Part shown: positions 33,739 to 45,290 of the stretch, piece after piece | Layout: the number at the start of each line of letters is the position of its first letter | Position numbering within the stretch: the first letter of the stretch is position 1 | From: Diadophis punctatus similis | Taxonomy: Eukaryota > Chordata > Lepidosauria > Squamata > Dipsadidae | Reading direction: 5' to 3' | Length of the DNA stretch: 64,000 bases | Assembly (NCBI GenBank): GCA_023053685.1 | Contig: JALIGW010000001.1 | Span: 50,573,859-50,637,858, forward strand | Notes under the pieces: model-generated | Seen by the model: the letters and a program-made list of their open reading frames with translations, nothing else | Database searches by the model: none | What the model was told of the DNA's origin: nothing | Position numbers and translations under genes: made by a program

Positions 33739-34243
33739 CAAAACATAATACTGAATTTCCTCTCTTTTTGGTCCTTAAAAAAGGTTTTGGGCTTTTTATC
33801 CTCTTTGTGATCTTAACATGAATACAAGTTCTTTTTAAAGACATATCTTACATTTACATTCAGTTCGCAATGGAACCTTTGGTGGCCAAATTAGTCTAAT
33901 GTGATTTCATGTTAATTTGTGGATTACTTTAATCAATTAATTTGGTCTGACCTTCCTAAGAATAAACTATGCTGCTTCCATGAACATATTGTTTGTTTTT
34001 TAAATATGCCTTTCTCTTCCTAACTAGACTTGTTCCTTGATACCATATATATTTTGATTATTTGTAATACAGAAATGAGGTAGAACCTTTACTTGATTTT
34101 GGTCCTGTTGGTACATGGGGGACAACCAGGAAAGCCCAGGGTTATAAGCTAAATGAAAGGAAAATAATATCCTGGAAGACAGTGCCAACCACTTAACTTG
34201 CTCTCTCTGGAAATCCCACCTAATAATCAGAGAAGCTTAGGCA
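33739..34243. other. No recognised feature
   Basis: No supported feature. Confidence 0.4.
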
Positions 34244-34333
34244 TCCTTCCTTCCTTCCTTCCTTCCTTCCTTCCTTCCTTCCTTCCTTCCTTCCTTCCTT
34301 CCTTCCTTCCTTCCTTCCTTCCTTCCTTCCTTC
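34244..34333. repeat. (TTCC)n microsatellite
   Basis: About 22 perfect TTCC units. No retroposon end adjoins it, unlike most other microsatellites in the window. Confidence 0.95.
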
Positions 34334-35789
34334 TCATAAAGTGCAAGTTAGTCAGTACTAGATTTGATGGATCTAAAATGAATTATTCACTGTTGCTTGG
34401 ATTTACTAGATTTTTCTTATAGAATATCTCCATTTGCTCTCAAAAGCAATGAGTAACAGTTGGTGTCTGAAACTTAGCTTCACCTGAAAATACAGTCCCA
34501 AATACTTTCTGAAATTGCGAATCCATTGCATTGGAAAGACAGAATAGGGAAATACCGTATAGCAAAATTCAGTATTTTCCCACCTCATGGCTCTCACGAG
34601 TAGGGATTTAAACATGGGTAACTCTCCTGTTCAGACCAGACTCCATATCTTTAAAGCTCTTCTGAGTCATGTTCAGTACCAAAATATCAGCTTTGGGAGG
34701 AGAAGTAATGAAATTAGCAAATTGTTAGTGAGGAAATTATGCAGCTGTACTAAGTTATGTCTATTGTTCAACAGGCAGCTTTCCTTTCAGCTTGCTAGCT
34801 GGTAACCATGGTGATGTCACACATTCAGCCCCTGAATTCCAAGAGGATCTGTTTCCCCAAAGGAGGATTAGAAAACAAATGTGACAAAACAACTTGTCAT
34901 TGAATATGATGCTGGTGTTTCTAACCTCAAAACAAAGCAAAACAAAGCAACACCCAGCTCCCCAAACCTAACAATGCAAGACAAGAATTCTCTTCATTTA
35001 TGAAAAAGTCATAGGCTTCTTATCAACAAGGTTCCAATTATTGGACTAAAAAAGATATTCTACTTCTGTCAATGGCAATGATTGTCAGGGTTCCAAGTAA
35101 CACTCATTGCAGGATTCGATCATCAGATGAGGATGATAGGATAATGGGAAAAAGGCAAAAAATGTTTTGAGGGCTTATTACATATCTGGGAATTGCCTCA
35201 ATTGGACAGAAGATCCTAATATGCCTTAAGACTGCTGTCATGGGGAAAATTCCATTTCCAACTAGACTTATTTTTAATTCATGATCTTACATCAACATTG
35301 TCTAGTATAACCAGTGATGGGATTTATAGACAGAAAAAAATCAACACAAGGATTTTGCTGCTGCACTATTGATGGGCATCAATTTAGCTTTACTGCAGAT
35401 TCTCCAGCATAGAGCTAATATGTATGAATGTAAATGTGTTGTTTTAAAGTCCATTTTGGGAATGGGCCAGGGAAAATAATTGTGCCCACTGTATATAATG
35501 CTATACATCTAAAAGCTTGCTTCTACATCTGAGTTGTTTATTAATAATTAAGGACTAATGAATTGTGATGATTAAGAATAAATACTGAATAGATAGAATA
35601 TTGAAATGGACTAGACTAGGATATTTTTAATCTGAAGAATATACTATTCAAGATGCAAAAATCAAAGAAGGAACAGAGGCTTTCAGAGTCAGGAAAGATA
35701 TAGCAGATAATACTTGAGTTCAATGCAGACAATGATTGAATAATATTAATGATTATCATGAATAATATTAATTGAATTTCATGGAAAAC
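34334..35789. other. Mostly unannotated; LTR stub at 35083
   Basis: TGTCAGGGTTCCAAGTAACA at 35083-35102 is identical to the left end of the LTR at 44369 but similarity stops after about 22 bp. It may be a truncated LTR. The rest is unrecognised. Confidence 0.45.
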
Positions 35790-36540
35790 TCATTAATATG
35801 ATGGTTATCCAAGTTTACACTCCAACCACAGATGGAGAAGAAGAAAAGTTTGATAAGTTTTATGGTCACCTTCATTCTGAAATCAGTAGAACACATATGT
35901 GTTACTTGTACTTATTTGTAACTTACACATGTGGTATTTGTGATTGGAGACTGGAATGCCAAAATTGGAAATGTTATGGAAGAAAATGTAATTGGATTAG
36001 GCTCAGGTAACCAAAATGAAGTGAGAGAATGATGTATCAATTTCTGCCATTCCATTGATTTCTTCATAGCTAACAGAGTCTTCAAATAACAAAAACAATG
36101 CCTGTAACTTGGACATTATAACAACAAAGGCATGGGCAGGATTGTCAAATTGATCACAAACTGACCATGTGCAAGTTCTAAGTCAAGCTAAAATGAAAGA
36201 ACAAAGCCAATCAATTCCCAAAATACGATCTTTAGTCTTTACCCACCATTTTAAAGGAGAACATCAGGAATCATTTTGAACTCCTGAACTTCATTGATAG
36301 GAAATCAAAGAAATTGCAGAATGAAATCAAGGAAGTCATTAAGGATGAATGATAAAAGGGACTGCCAAAGATCAAGAAAGAGAAGAAGTAAATTGGATGT
36401 CAAAACAGATGGTGGAATATGGTACATAACTCCTTCCAGATTAGCAAATATGAACAGGAAAAATTCCCTTTATGTTGGAATGATTGTGAGGAAAAGGGAA
36501 CATATTGGCATCTGTGGTGGTTATGACTTTTCCTTTTGAC
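35790..36540 (+). pseudogene. BovB/RTE-like LINE endonuclease fragment
   Basis: MVIQVYTPTTDGEEEKFDKFY matches the endonuclease region of RTE/BovB LINEs (..QVYAPT.DAEEEEV..FY). In the next frame GDWNAKIGNVMEENVIGLGS follows, the conserved Asp/Asn block. Later parts decay into multiple stops. There is no reverse transcriptase here. Assignment to RTE rather than L1 rests on the VYxPT and DWNAK blocks. Confidence 0.6.
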
Positions 36541-36845
36541 CTGAAATGCTATTCAAGAATGATAAATTTATAAATCAAAGAATTAGTATGTGTCCACAGC
36601 CAGCATTGACAAGTAAGTTTCAGTTGGTCTCTAATTGAAATTGAAATGAAAACAGAACCAGCAAGTTGCAAAACCATGATTTTTTTGCTTATCTCCAGGA
36701 CCAAAACTATTCATTGTTTAAGCCCAACTATGTCTTAATTTGAAATCTGAAAATAACCTTACATTTTTCTCAATAGGTTTGTTGTTTTCTGTATTGTTGT
36801 TCAATGGCAGTTCACTCTCTTCTTTCTAAAGAGAAGGGATTAGTG

Positions 36846-36983
36846 CAGGGGTGTCAAACTTGTGGCTGGGGGGGGGGCTGGATGCGTCATGTGCAGGTCA
36901 CGCCCACCCCAGCTCCATGAATGGGAAAAACATCACGAAACATCACGTGACAACAATGTGACGCCGCGAGTTTGACATTGGTG
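36846..36983. mobile_element. 138-bp hAT MITE
   Basis: Starts CAGGGGTGTCAAACTTG and ends GAGTTTGACATTGGTG. Flanks GATTAGTG and GATTAATG (36838-36845, 36984-36991) agree at 7 of 8. The right terminus has drifted from the expected CTG to GTG. Confidence 0.85.
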
Positions 36984-36991
36984 GATTAATG

Positions 36992-38075
36992 TATTGTCAA
37001 ATTAAAGGGACATCTCCCCATTGTGATCATCTAAAATCATGCAAATTATTAAAGGAAACTATTAAGCTTTCTTGAAGCTTTGAGGGAGTGTTGTACATCA
37101 CCAGATTAAAAAGAGATAGAAATGGTTATTGGGCAGAGCCAATACTCATTCTGACTAATACTCATTCTGGTAAAGGAATAGGGGACCTGGTATTATCTAC
37201 ATAGAATCAGGTCGGGAAGGTTGTACTTTATTTCAATGAAGGAACTCTTCAAGATAACCTTAGGGTTTCCTTCTTAGGTCAGGTCACCAATCAATTTACT
37301 GATTAATCATTGAAGTCATAGAATCCCAGTTGACTTGTATATATTAGCCATCAGCAAAAACATGTAGAACCTGCCCACAATGAAACATCCTCAAAAAGCT
37401 AAAACAAACATAAAACAGGAGACACGGCTGGTTAAACTGACCAAAGTCTCATTTGAACTGCTTGTTTGTTTTTAATAATTATAGAAGAATTTAAAAAAAT
37501 TATCCATGTTTACACATTTTAGAAAAAGGATTAGAAAGGCCATAAATGCAAAGTGAATAAACAGGTATTTACAGGCATCATGGAATTAAACAAGCCTGAC
37601 ATTGTTAGATAAGAATTTCCAGTGCTTCATTGGTTATCTTTACATAACTCAGTATCTTGAATACCCAAATATCATTTTAAAAGCTTCAGGTGATTGTTAG
37701 AATCCAGTCAGTTTATAAATATCAGTGGTAATAATCAGCACAGTATAAATCACGGATATATGGAATTACAGTCATTTCTCTCTACACAGTGAATAATCTT
37801 TCATTATTTAAGAGATCATTGAAAATTTAAGACTTTGTGCCAAGAGAAACCCAAGGAAAAGGACTGTTTTGAGATGTTTTGAAACATCAGCAAAGTGAGG
37901 GTTGAATTGTAGTTCTGGGGAAAAAATATTGGATGGCATAGGAGCTATCAGAAAGAAAATCTGAGATTTTTTTTTCTTCCCATAAGCTTCTTTAAGGAAC
38001 CTTGACCTGCATATCTTCAAAAGCATATACAATTATAAAATGTTTTTTTTTTTCAGTTAATTGTTTGGTTTCCCA
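36992..38075. other. No recognised feature
   Basis: No supported feature. Confidence 0.45.
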
Positions 38076-38076
38076 G

Positions 38077-38408
38077 GGTGTGTGTGTGTGTCGGGGGGGT
38101 TCCTCCCGGTTCGGACCCGATCGGCCGAACCGGTAGGGACCCGCTGGTGATGTCACTTGTCGGTGCCGTTCCGTGCGCGCTGCCATCTTTTTTGTGGATT
38201 TTTCCCCTTACGTGGCTTAAAAAAGAGCCCTCCCGCCCGCCCGCGGGTGAATACCGACCTTTATTTCTTCACCCAAAGCACAGCTGATGAGCTCCTCAGC
38301 TGTGTTTCGGGCTAATTCCTTGCTTCTGAGAATGTGGGGAAGTGAAATTGTGCAAGGGGATGTGTGTGCAATGTGAACCGGTGGTGAAGGTAAGTGGAAC
38401 CCACCCCT

Positions 38409-38473
<65 letters not shown>
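38077..38473. repeat. (TG)n microsatellite split by a hAT element
   Basis: (TG)n at 38077-38090 and 38410-38473 flank the element at 38092-38409, so it most simply landed inside one TG tract. The right part is about 32 units. Confidence 0.85.
38092..38409. mobile_element. hAT-like MITE inside (TG)n
   Basis: The right end GTGGAACCCACCCCTG is a good hAT-type terminus. The left end (CGGGGGGGTTCC) is altered. GAACCGGTAGGG and GAACCGGTGG lie at the two ends. The target duplication cannot be distinguished from the TG repeat itself. Confidence 0.75.
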
Positions 38474-38475
<2 letters not shown>

Positions 38476-39039
38476 GGCTGCAAATTAGTCATATTATGCT
38501 CACTATTTTTTTGGGAAACCAGTGATGAAGTGTGGGTTTCCATACATTTTCCCTAGCTGAACTGTTACAGTTTGTAACAATGAAACACTAAGAACTTTAA
38601 GTACAGGGGGACTTGCATCCAGGCCAGTGAGCATAAAAGTATTGCCTTCATATGCATATTATATAAATTATGGTGTTTCATCTCTTCTGTTTCTCTTCTC
38701 AGCTTGCAACTTGCCATTTTTGCAGACTCGTAGATGTTACGGTCAGCTTGGAACCCCAAAACGTTCTACAGCTGCTGTGTTGATTTAAATCCTACCCAGA
38801 TTCAGCAGAAAACATTGTGAAGAACAAGAGAAGAGAGATGCCCAGAGAGGAAATATACTCCAAGGAACTGTGTGCTGAGTTGTGAGGGTGAAAATTGCTA
38901 ATTGCAAAGGGTATATATCCCGAGAGTTACTGATTACTAAATAAAAAGAGCCAATAAGAAAAAAACATAAAGCAGACACATTCCATGGAGCAATTAGGGG
39001 AGAAACAGAAGATGTTAGCATAAAAATTAGGAATGTGCT
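38474..39039. other. No recognised feature
   Basis: No supported feature. Confidence 0.4.
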
Positions 39040-39455
39040 TCTTCTAGGACAGTTTCTCCTCAGTTGGATACCTGTCCTAACTTATTTGGCAGGACAAGCA
39101 TGTTCTGGCTACTCTCATCTAGGGAATGTCATCTGGAATGGCCCAGAAGGAGAATCTTTTCTGCTGTGGCATCTGCCCTTTGGAACATTATGCCCTCTGA
39201 GATTAGACTGGCTCCGTTGCTCTTGGCGATTTATAAGGCTTGAAAACCTGGCTTTATGCTTGATCCTGGGACCCTGAGTTAGAGCCTGCCTCTTGGTTGT
39301 ATGGATGCTAGGTTACCTCATGCCTAGCTGCTATATGTTTTTATTTTATATTGTGTAATTTATATTTTTACTTGTTTTACTGTAAACTGCCTAAAGTCAC
39401 CTAAAAGTGAGATGGGCGGCTATATAAATCAAACAAGTAAATAAATATGTAAGTA
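39040..39455 (+). mobile_element. L2-like LINE 3' end, older subfamily
   Basis: C-terminal coding remains VASALWNIMPSEIRLAPLLL and AIYKA align with the ALWNQLPPEIR..LLAFRKA block of L2. A 3' UTR follows, ending CTGCCTAAAGTCACC, GGGCGGCTATATAAATC and an (AAGT/AAAT) tail. A SINE inserted just after the tail. Confidence 0.65.
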
Positions 39456-39464
39456 AGTAAATAT

Positions 39465-39706
39465 GAGCCGTGGTGGCGCAGTGGTTAGAATGCAGTACTG
39501 CAGGCTACTTCTGCTGCCTGCTGGCTGCCTGCAATTTGGCAGTTTGAATCTCACCAGGCTCAAGGTTGACTCATCCTTCCATCCTTCCGAGGTGGGTAAA
39601 ATGAGGACCCAGATTGTTGGGGGCAATATGCTGAACTCTGTAAACTGCTTAGACAGGGCTGTAAAGCACTGTAAAGCAGTATATAAGTCTAAGTGCTATT
39701 GCGATT
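39465..39706 (+). mobile_element. SINE family 1
   Basis: GAGCCGTGGTGGCGCAGTGG head with a slightly longer segment between the boxes (GCCTGCTGGCTGCCTGC), body and tail complete to AGTGCTATTGCGA. Directly follows the L2-like tail at 39455. Confidence 0.88.
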
Positions 39707-39956
39707 TTGCCAATAGAATTTAGTGGGAGAGTTTAAAGAGGAATCCCTAATAAATTTTCCTTTGAAGAATTTGTACTCCATTATATGAAACACTGAGTAA
39801 GGGAAAGTAGTAGATAGGGTTAGTCACTTCTCTTCTTTTTACTTTCCAGGGGCTGCACAGCCGTTGACTTTTATGAAATGATATGGGTGGAAATTGAACA
39901 AAATTCAATGATTGTTTAGAAATCTGTCACTTCTAAAATGTGAGCTTTCTGGTGAT

Positions 39957-40336
39957 ACTCCAAAGCCAAACATTACAGCAGTTCATTTAGTGACCATTTG
40001 GAGTTACAATGGCACTGAAACGTATAACCTTTTTCCACACTTACAACTGTTGTAGTCACACGATCAAAATTCAGAAACTTGGCAAGTGACTAATATTTGT
40101 GACGATTGCAGTGTCCCAGAATCATGTGATCCCCTTTTGCAACCTTCTGACAATCAAAGTCAGTGGGGAAGCCTGATTCACTTAACAACAGTGTTACTAA
40201 CTTTACAGCTGCAGTGATTCACTTAACAGCTCTGACAAGAAAGGTCATAAAATGGGGCAAAATTTACAACAATGGTCTCACTTAGCAATAGAAATTTTGG
40301 GCTCAATTGTGGTGGTAAGTCAGGGACTACCTGTAG
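39957..40336. mobile_element. Non-autonomous DNA repeat, 'ACCTGTA' family, copy 1
   Basis: Contains TTCATTTAGTGACCATT, CATGTGATCCCCTTTTG, GTGATTCACTTAACA and ATTTTGGGCTCAATTG, closing GGGACTACCTGTAG. The same ordered blocks recur at 41170-41552 and, only the first part, at 40356-40460. The ACAGGT start at 40360 and the ACCTGT end here suggest short terminal inverted repeats. The family is common in squamates as I recall, but I cannot name the superfamily. Confidence 0.65.
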
Positions 40337-40355
40337 TTTCCAAATGAATTTCTAA

Positions 40356-40460
40356 AGTACAGGTCATTTAGCAAATGCCTCATTTAGAGACCCTTCACAG
40401 TTACAACAGTGATGAGAAAATTTTTGTTTGGCTGTAAAGAACTGCAAAAATGGTTTCCTA
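40356..40460. mobile_element. 'ACCTGTA' repeat, truncated copy 2
   Basis: Begins AGTACAGGTCATTTAGCAAA and keeps the first ~90 bp (ACAGTTACAACAGTGATGA) before similarity ends. It lies 20 bp after copy 1, same orientation. Confidence 0.55.
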
Positions 40461-40777
40461 ATTCAAAGGTTGTTTTTTTTTTAACTCAACTCCCTTATAT
40501 ATCAAAAGTTGGTTTCATCTTCCACAAAATTACACAATATAATTAACTTTCTCAAGAACAGAGCGTCTGCTACAGCAACAACATCTCCCTATTTAGTTTG
40601 TCATTAAGAATACCACACAACTATGCTAAAAAAGAAAAGCACAAAGGAAGTTATTGTAATTGTTACAAATTACCCTAATTATGATGTGAAAAAATATGTT
40701 TACCCACTGTTCTATCTGCTTTACATATATACCTGTTTTATAGTTTCAGAAACTCATAAAGCACACAGGTAGTCTTG
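40461..40777. other. No recognised feature
   Basis: No supported feature. Confidence 0.35.
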
Positions 40778-41168
40778 ACTTCCTGTGTCCGGTCCGATCT
40801 CCTCCAGCTCCCGTCAGCCAAACAATGCCGACTGGCGGGGCCTAGGGGGAGGGCCTTCTCTGTAGGGGCCCCTGTTCTCTGGAACCAACTTCCCCCAGAG
40901 ATCCGAATCATCCCCACCTTGCTAGCCTTCCGAAAAGCCATTAAGACATGGCTCTTCCTGCAGGCAGGGTTCTGAGAGAATTTTACATCTGAGGTCTCCC
41001 CCATGTATGCATGGTGTTGTGTGTCTTTTTAAAAACTTTTTAAAAATTGTTTTTAATTATTTTATTGTTTGGTGTTCTTTAAAATGTTGTACGCCTCCCT
41101 GAGTCCTTAGGGAGTAGGGCGGCATAGAAGAATTCCCAAATAAAATAAATAAATAAATAAATAAATAA
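40778..41168 (+). mobile_element. L2 LINE 3' end
   Basis: RSDLLQLPSAKQCRLAGPRG, APVLWNQLPPEIRIIPTLL, AFRKAIKTWLFLQAG and stop, then TGTACGCCTCCCTGAGTCC, GGGCGGCATAGAAGAA and (AAAT)n. Protein nearly identical to the C-terminus of the 29.6-32.5 kb copy, but the 3' end belongs to a slightly different subfamily, the same as the tail at 16429. Confidence 0.88.
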
Positions 41169-41169
41169 A

Positions 41170-41552
41170 CTTGCAACCATTCATTTAGTGACCATTCAAA
41201 GTTACAACAGCACTGAAAAAAGTGACTTATGACCATCTTTCACACTTACAACTGTTGCAGCATCCCCATGGTCACCTGATCAAAACTCAGATGCTTAGCA
41301 ATTGGCATGTATTTATGATGGTTGCACTGTCCTAAAGTCATGTGATCCCCTTTTGTGACCATCTGACAAGCAAAGTCAATGGGGAAGCCAGATTCACTTA
41401 ACAATTGTGTTAGTAACAACGGCAGTGATTCACTTAACAACTCTGGCAAGAAAGGTCATAAAATGGGGCAAAACTCACTTAACAACTGTCTTGCTTAGCA
41501 ATGGAAATTTTGGGCTCAATTGTGGTTGCAAATCGAGGACTACCCATACGAC
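41170..41552. mobile_element. 'ACCTGTA' repeat, copy 3
   Basis: Collinear with 39957-40336 from TTCATTTAGTGACCATTC to CTCAATTGTGGTTGCAAATC and GAGGACTACCCAT. It begins directly after the L2 (AAAT)n tail. Confidence 0.65.
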
Positions 41553-41642
41553 TGGAAAACTACTGCATAAATCCATATCTTCAATGTGCCTTACATTTGT
41601 AATAGTGACTTCTTTTCCAACTTCGATCAGAATGACATATAC

Positions 41643-42367
41643 CAGTGATGGCGAACCTATGGCACGCATGCCACAGGGGGCACGTGGAGCCATATCTGAG
41701 GGCATGCGAGGCATTGCCCTATGTCAGCTCCAGCACGCATGCACGCGCTGGCCAGCTGTTTTTCGGCTTTCTGCCGTTTTCGCTCTCCCCAGGCTTCAGG
41801 AAAGCCTCCTGAAGCCTGGGGACAGTGAAAACGGCCCAACGGGCCAACCAGAAGTTCATTTGTGTGCGTCAACCCCAGGCTCCTTTTCGCTGTCAGAGGT
41901 CTTCAGGAACTTCTTTGGCTTTGGACAGTTGCAGCCAGGCCTCTCACATCTCGGCCCATTTCTTCTGCAACTGGCAAAGCTTTCCTGAAGGCCCTTGGAG
42001 CCGATAATAGAACTCCAGATCAATCCAGAGCTTTGTTATTGGCTAGAGAGGCCTTCAGGAAAGGCCTTTAGGAAAGACCTCTGCAGCTGATAACAGAGCT
42101 CTGGATCAATCTGGTGCTCTGTTATCATCTGCAGAGGCCTTCAGGAAAGTCTTGCCGGCTGCAGAAGAAATGGGCTGAGATGTGAGAGGCCTGGCTGCAA
42201 CTGTCCAAAGCCAAGTTGTGTGCATGCGTGGGGGGCAGCGGTGTGTGTGTGTGTGTGCATGCACAGGGGGGAGGGCATTGCATTATGGGTGTGGGCACGC
42301 ACGTGCATGCTATCGCACATGCGCACACCCTTTTGGCACCCGAGCCGAAAAACTTTCGCCATCAGTG
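41643..42367. mobile_element. Non-autonomous hAT, 725 bp ('TGGCGAACC' family)
   Basis: Ends CAGTGATGGCGAACCTATGG and AACTTTCGCCATCAGTG. Flanks ACATATAC (41635-41642) and GCATATAC (42368-42375) match at 7 of 8. It includes an internal hairpin (CCCAGGCTTCAGGA / TCCTGAAGCCTGGG, about 41788-41821) and a (GT)n stretch near 42240. Related copies 50174 and 60845. No transposase. Confidence 0.92.
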
Positions 42368-42375
42368 GCATATAC

Positions 42376-42889
42376 AGTCCACTTTCCATCGTTACATTAA
42401 GGCATGCCCTTGTACACAAGGTTTTATGTGACTTCCTCCCTTCCTCTTGGAGGGATGGAATATTTTTACACAGTGTATAAGGGGGTGGGGGAAAGTGATA
42501 CAAAATCTTGTACATGGCCATGACACCAAGAAAGAACTCTCTATTGCTCTGAGAGTTTTAAAGAAGGAAGACTGTATACATCATTGTGATAGATTCTACG
42601 AATGCCTCCCTTAGTACCAAGACCTAGAAAGCTAATGCACTATATATAGTCATCCAAAGTGCAATGATTCATTAATTCAATTTTCCAATTTACTTTTTGC
42701 CAGGGCTTGGACCATGGATTTGAAGGAAGCTACTAAAGTCAACGTTTGATTAGTACTAGGATTTTTAGTATCCCTCTTTGTGCTTTTTCCTAATTGTAAA
42801 AAGTATGAATATGAAATGAAATAAATGTTTATGATTTGTTCTGCTTCGTGCATCCTTAGCCTGACTTGTTAACAGATGTGCGTATGTGG
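42376..42889. other. No recognised feature
   Basis: No supported feature. Confidence 0.4.
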
Positions 42890-43105
42890 GTGGTTGTTGT
42901 CAAGTCAGTGTTGATTCCTGGGGGCAGCTGGACTAGTCTCTGCAATTATACTGGTGAGATCTTTAGAAGTATTTTGCCTTGCCCTTGAGAGAGTGATTGG
43001 CCCAAAGTCACCCAGCTGGCTTAGGCACCGAGTGCCTAACACTGGACTAGAACTGTCTTCAGGTTTCTAACCTGATACTTTAACTGGTACAAAAAACTGG
43101 CTTTC
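42890..43105 (-). mobile_element. tRNA-derived SINE, family 2
   Basis: Minus-strand head GTACCAGTTAAAGTATCAGG, B-box region GTTCTAGTCC, body GTGACTTTGGGCCAATCAC and tail GAATCAACACTGACTTGACA. Better preserved than 4394. Confidence 0.68.
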
Positions 43106-43200
43106 TTGCTAACATAGCTTATCTTTAATTCCAGTATTTGATTATTGCCCAGCATTTCCATTTACAATTGGAAAGCAAGAATAAAAAGGTAATAGTTTAT

Positions 43201-44205
43201 ACTGTTACCTCCCAATTCCCCGGTTCAACTACTCATTTGGAAGGCCTACAAGCCCCCCCGCAGTGTTCATGCAACTGATTAATGAGGTGCTACATGAGCA
43301 CCTGTACAAAGGGGTCCTAGTTTACCTGAATGACATTCTCATATTCAGTGAAATGCTAGAGGAGCATGTAAAGCTAGCACGGCAAGTGCTGAAAAAATTC
43401 CTAGTTGTTAAGCTGTAAGCAAAACTGTCAAAATGTGAATTTCATAAAACCTCCCTACACTACCTGGGCTACTGAGTGTCAAGCGAAGGGGGGAAAGTGA
43501 AAGCAGTGTTAGACTGGCAGCCCCTGCGCACCCGCAAGCAGCTCCGAAGCTTCCTGGGTTTTGCAAACTTCCTATAGACAATTCATTCCAGCATTTGCAG
43601 AGGTAGCCCTGCCCTTAACGGAACCATTAAAAACAAGGGCCCCTCCCACGAAACCACACCGGATGCAACCACTCACCTGGTCACTTGATTGCCAAAGGGA
43701 CTTTGAAAAATTAAAGCGGCTCTTTGCTGATGAGCCAATTTTTCAACACTCTGACCCATCATCCAAGCCAACGCCAGCGACGTGGCAGTAGTGGCAGTGC
43801 TCCTACAGAAAAACCCACAGGGTCAGCTCTTGCCCTGCGCGTCCAAAAAACTCACTGACACTGAGAGACAATGGGCAATCTGGGAGAAGAAAGCCTACGC
43901 AGTCCGCTGGGCTCTCCTCTCCTGGAGACATTTCCTGGAAGGGAGTAAGGTGCCTTTTGAGGTCTGGACTGATCACAAAAACCTTGAAGCCCTAAAAAGC
44001 CCCAGGAAACTCTCCCCTAAGCAAGTACGCTGGGCACAATATTTATGATGATTTAACTTTGAGTTGAAATACATCCTGGGGGAAAAAAACCTACTAGCTG
44101 ACGCTTTGTCGAGGAAGCCACAATTCAATATCCTGAGGGAAGAAGTTGTCCACGCCATCATCCCCCCTCACAACAAGCAGCACAAGTCACCACTAGGGAC
44201 CGAGC
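43201..44205 (+). pseudogene. Ty3/gypsy pol fragment: reverse transcriptase and RNase H
   Basis: Blocks in order: AVFMQLINEVLHEHLYKGVL, VYLNDILIFS (the usual YLDD is YLND), KLSKCEFHKTSLHYLGY, VKAVLDWQPLRTRKQLRSF and LGFANF, then after a frameshift RQFIPAFAEVALPLTEPL, PLTWSLDCQRDFEKLKRLF, then NASDVAVVAVLLQK (RNase H; the first catalytic Asp is Asn), KKLTDTERQWAIWEKKAY, WTDHKNLEAL and LADALSRKPQ. Pattern fits a vertebrate chromovirus-type gypsy element. Stops, frameshifts and both catalytic changes show it is dead. Gag, protease, integrase and its own LTRs are absent. Confidence 0.82.
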
Positions 44206-44368
44206 CAGATGCCAAACCAATCCTGTGCGGGACAAACTGACAGCTGCACTGAAAGCAGCACTCCCCGCTGCCAAGTGGTTTATGGACAACAGAGACATCC
44301 TGACCATGAGAGATGGGCTAGCTTGGAAGGGGCCCAAACTATATGTCCCTACCAGAGATTCAGGTTAA

Positions 44369-44761
44369 TGTCAGGGTTCCAAGTAACACCCCCAACGAAA
44401 GAAGAATCTGAAGCTAGAAGTTCCTCAAAGTTCCACTTTATTAGAGATGTCATATTTGCACATCTGGGGAAACCTGAATCTGAAAGCTTCCGGTTTGTCC
44501 CCACCCAAAGGAAAGTCAAAGTCCCTTCCCCTGCACCCACATGTCTATCACATGGTCCAATCACTCCACCGTCCCAATTGGAGAGGCCTCCCAGTCACGC
44601 CACTCCAGGTGCATGTTGAAATGTCCTTGACTCCCAGAGAAAACAATGCTGTTATGGCTGATACTTCTACCAACTCCATGCAAACCCCCCTCACAGTTTC
44701 CCACAGACTAAATGTGGTAGCCCTGAAGATCCAAAGTAAAAGATGGCCTCCAGGGCTGACA
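44369..44761 (-). mobile_element. LTR (solo), no clear target duplication
   Basis: 393 bp from TGTCAGGGTTCC to GGGCTGACA, about 85% like 18334-18731, with AATAAA on the minus strand at 44442-44437. The flanks GTTAA and TCTAG do not match, so one side was rearranged after insertion. It points opposite to the gypsy pol just upstream and so is probably not its LTR. Confidence 0.82.
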
Positions 44762-45080
44762 TCTAGGACATCAGAACTACCAGATCATGGTTGCAAAAAT
44801 CTAAATGGCCACTAGATGACAGCAAATGATTTTCATATCTCTACTGCCATCCGGTGGCATCAAAAAGTTTACATATAACTTTTATAAGCAAGGCTTGAAT
44901 TGAGTTTTGACAGTGCTCCTAATTTGCCTGCTCAACTCTGATTACCGTATTTTTCAGAGTATAAGACACACCGGAGTATAAGACGCACCTAGATTTTAGA
45001 GGAGGAAAACAAGAAAAAAAGTATTCTGAACCAAATGGTGTAGTAATATATTATTTAATAAAATACCAGTGTAGCAGAAT

Positions 45081-45150
45081 ACTTTTTACAACCATGTACA
45101 CTTTTTACAACCATATACACTTTTTACAACCATATACACTTTTTACAAAC
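45081..45150. repeat. 19-bp tandem repeat, 3.7 copies
   Basis: ACTTTTTACAACCATRTAC repeated in tandem, ending in a partial unit. Confidence 0.92.
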
Positions 45151-45268
45151 TTCAAACTTGACAGCTTTAAGACTTGTGGACTTCAACTCCCAGAATTCCT
45201 CCTCCAGTCATGCTAGCTCAGGAATGGGAGTTAAAGTCCACAAGTCTTAAAGTTGCCAAGTTTGAAGA
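45151..45268. repeat. Foldback MITE, 5' end eroded
   Basis: TTCAAACTTGACAGCTTTAAG..GTGGACTTCAACTCCCAG and the complementary right arm to TTGCCAAGTTTGAAGAG. The CAG terminus is missing on the left. Confidence 0.75.
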
Positions 45269-45290
45269 GCCCTGGGTTAGGGGTGGCAAG

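Noticed and set aside
43201..44761. LTR at 44369 as the 3' LTR of the gypsy pol fragment
   Set aside because: Its poly(A) signal places it on the opposite strand to pol, and no integrase lies between.
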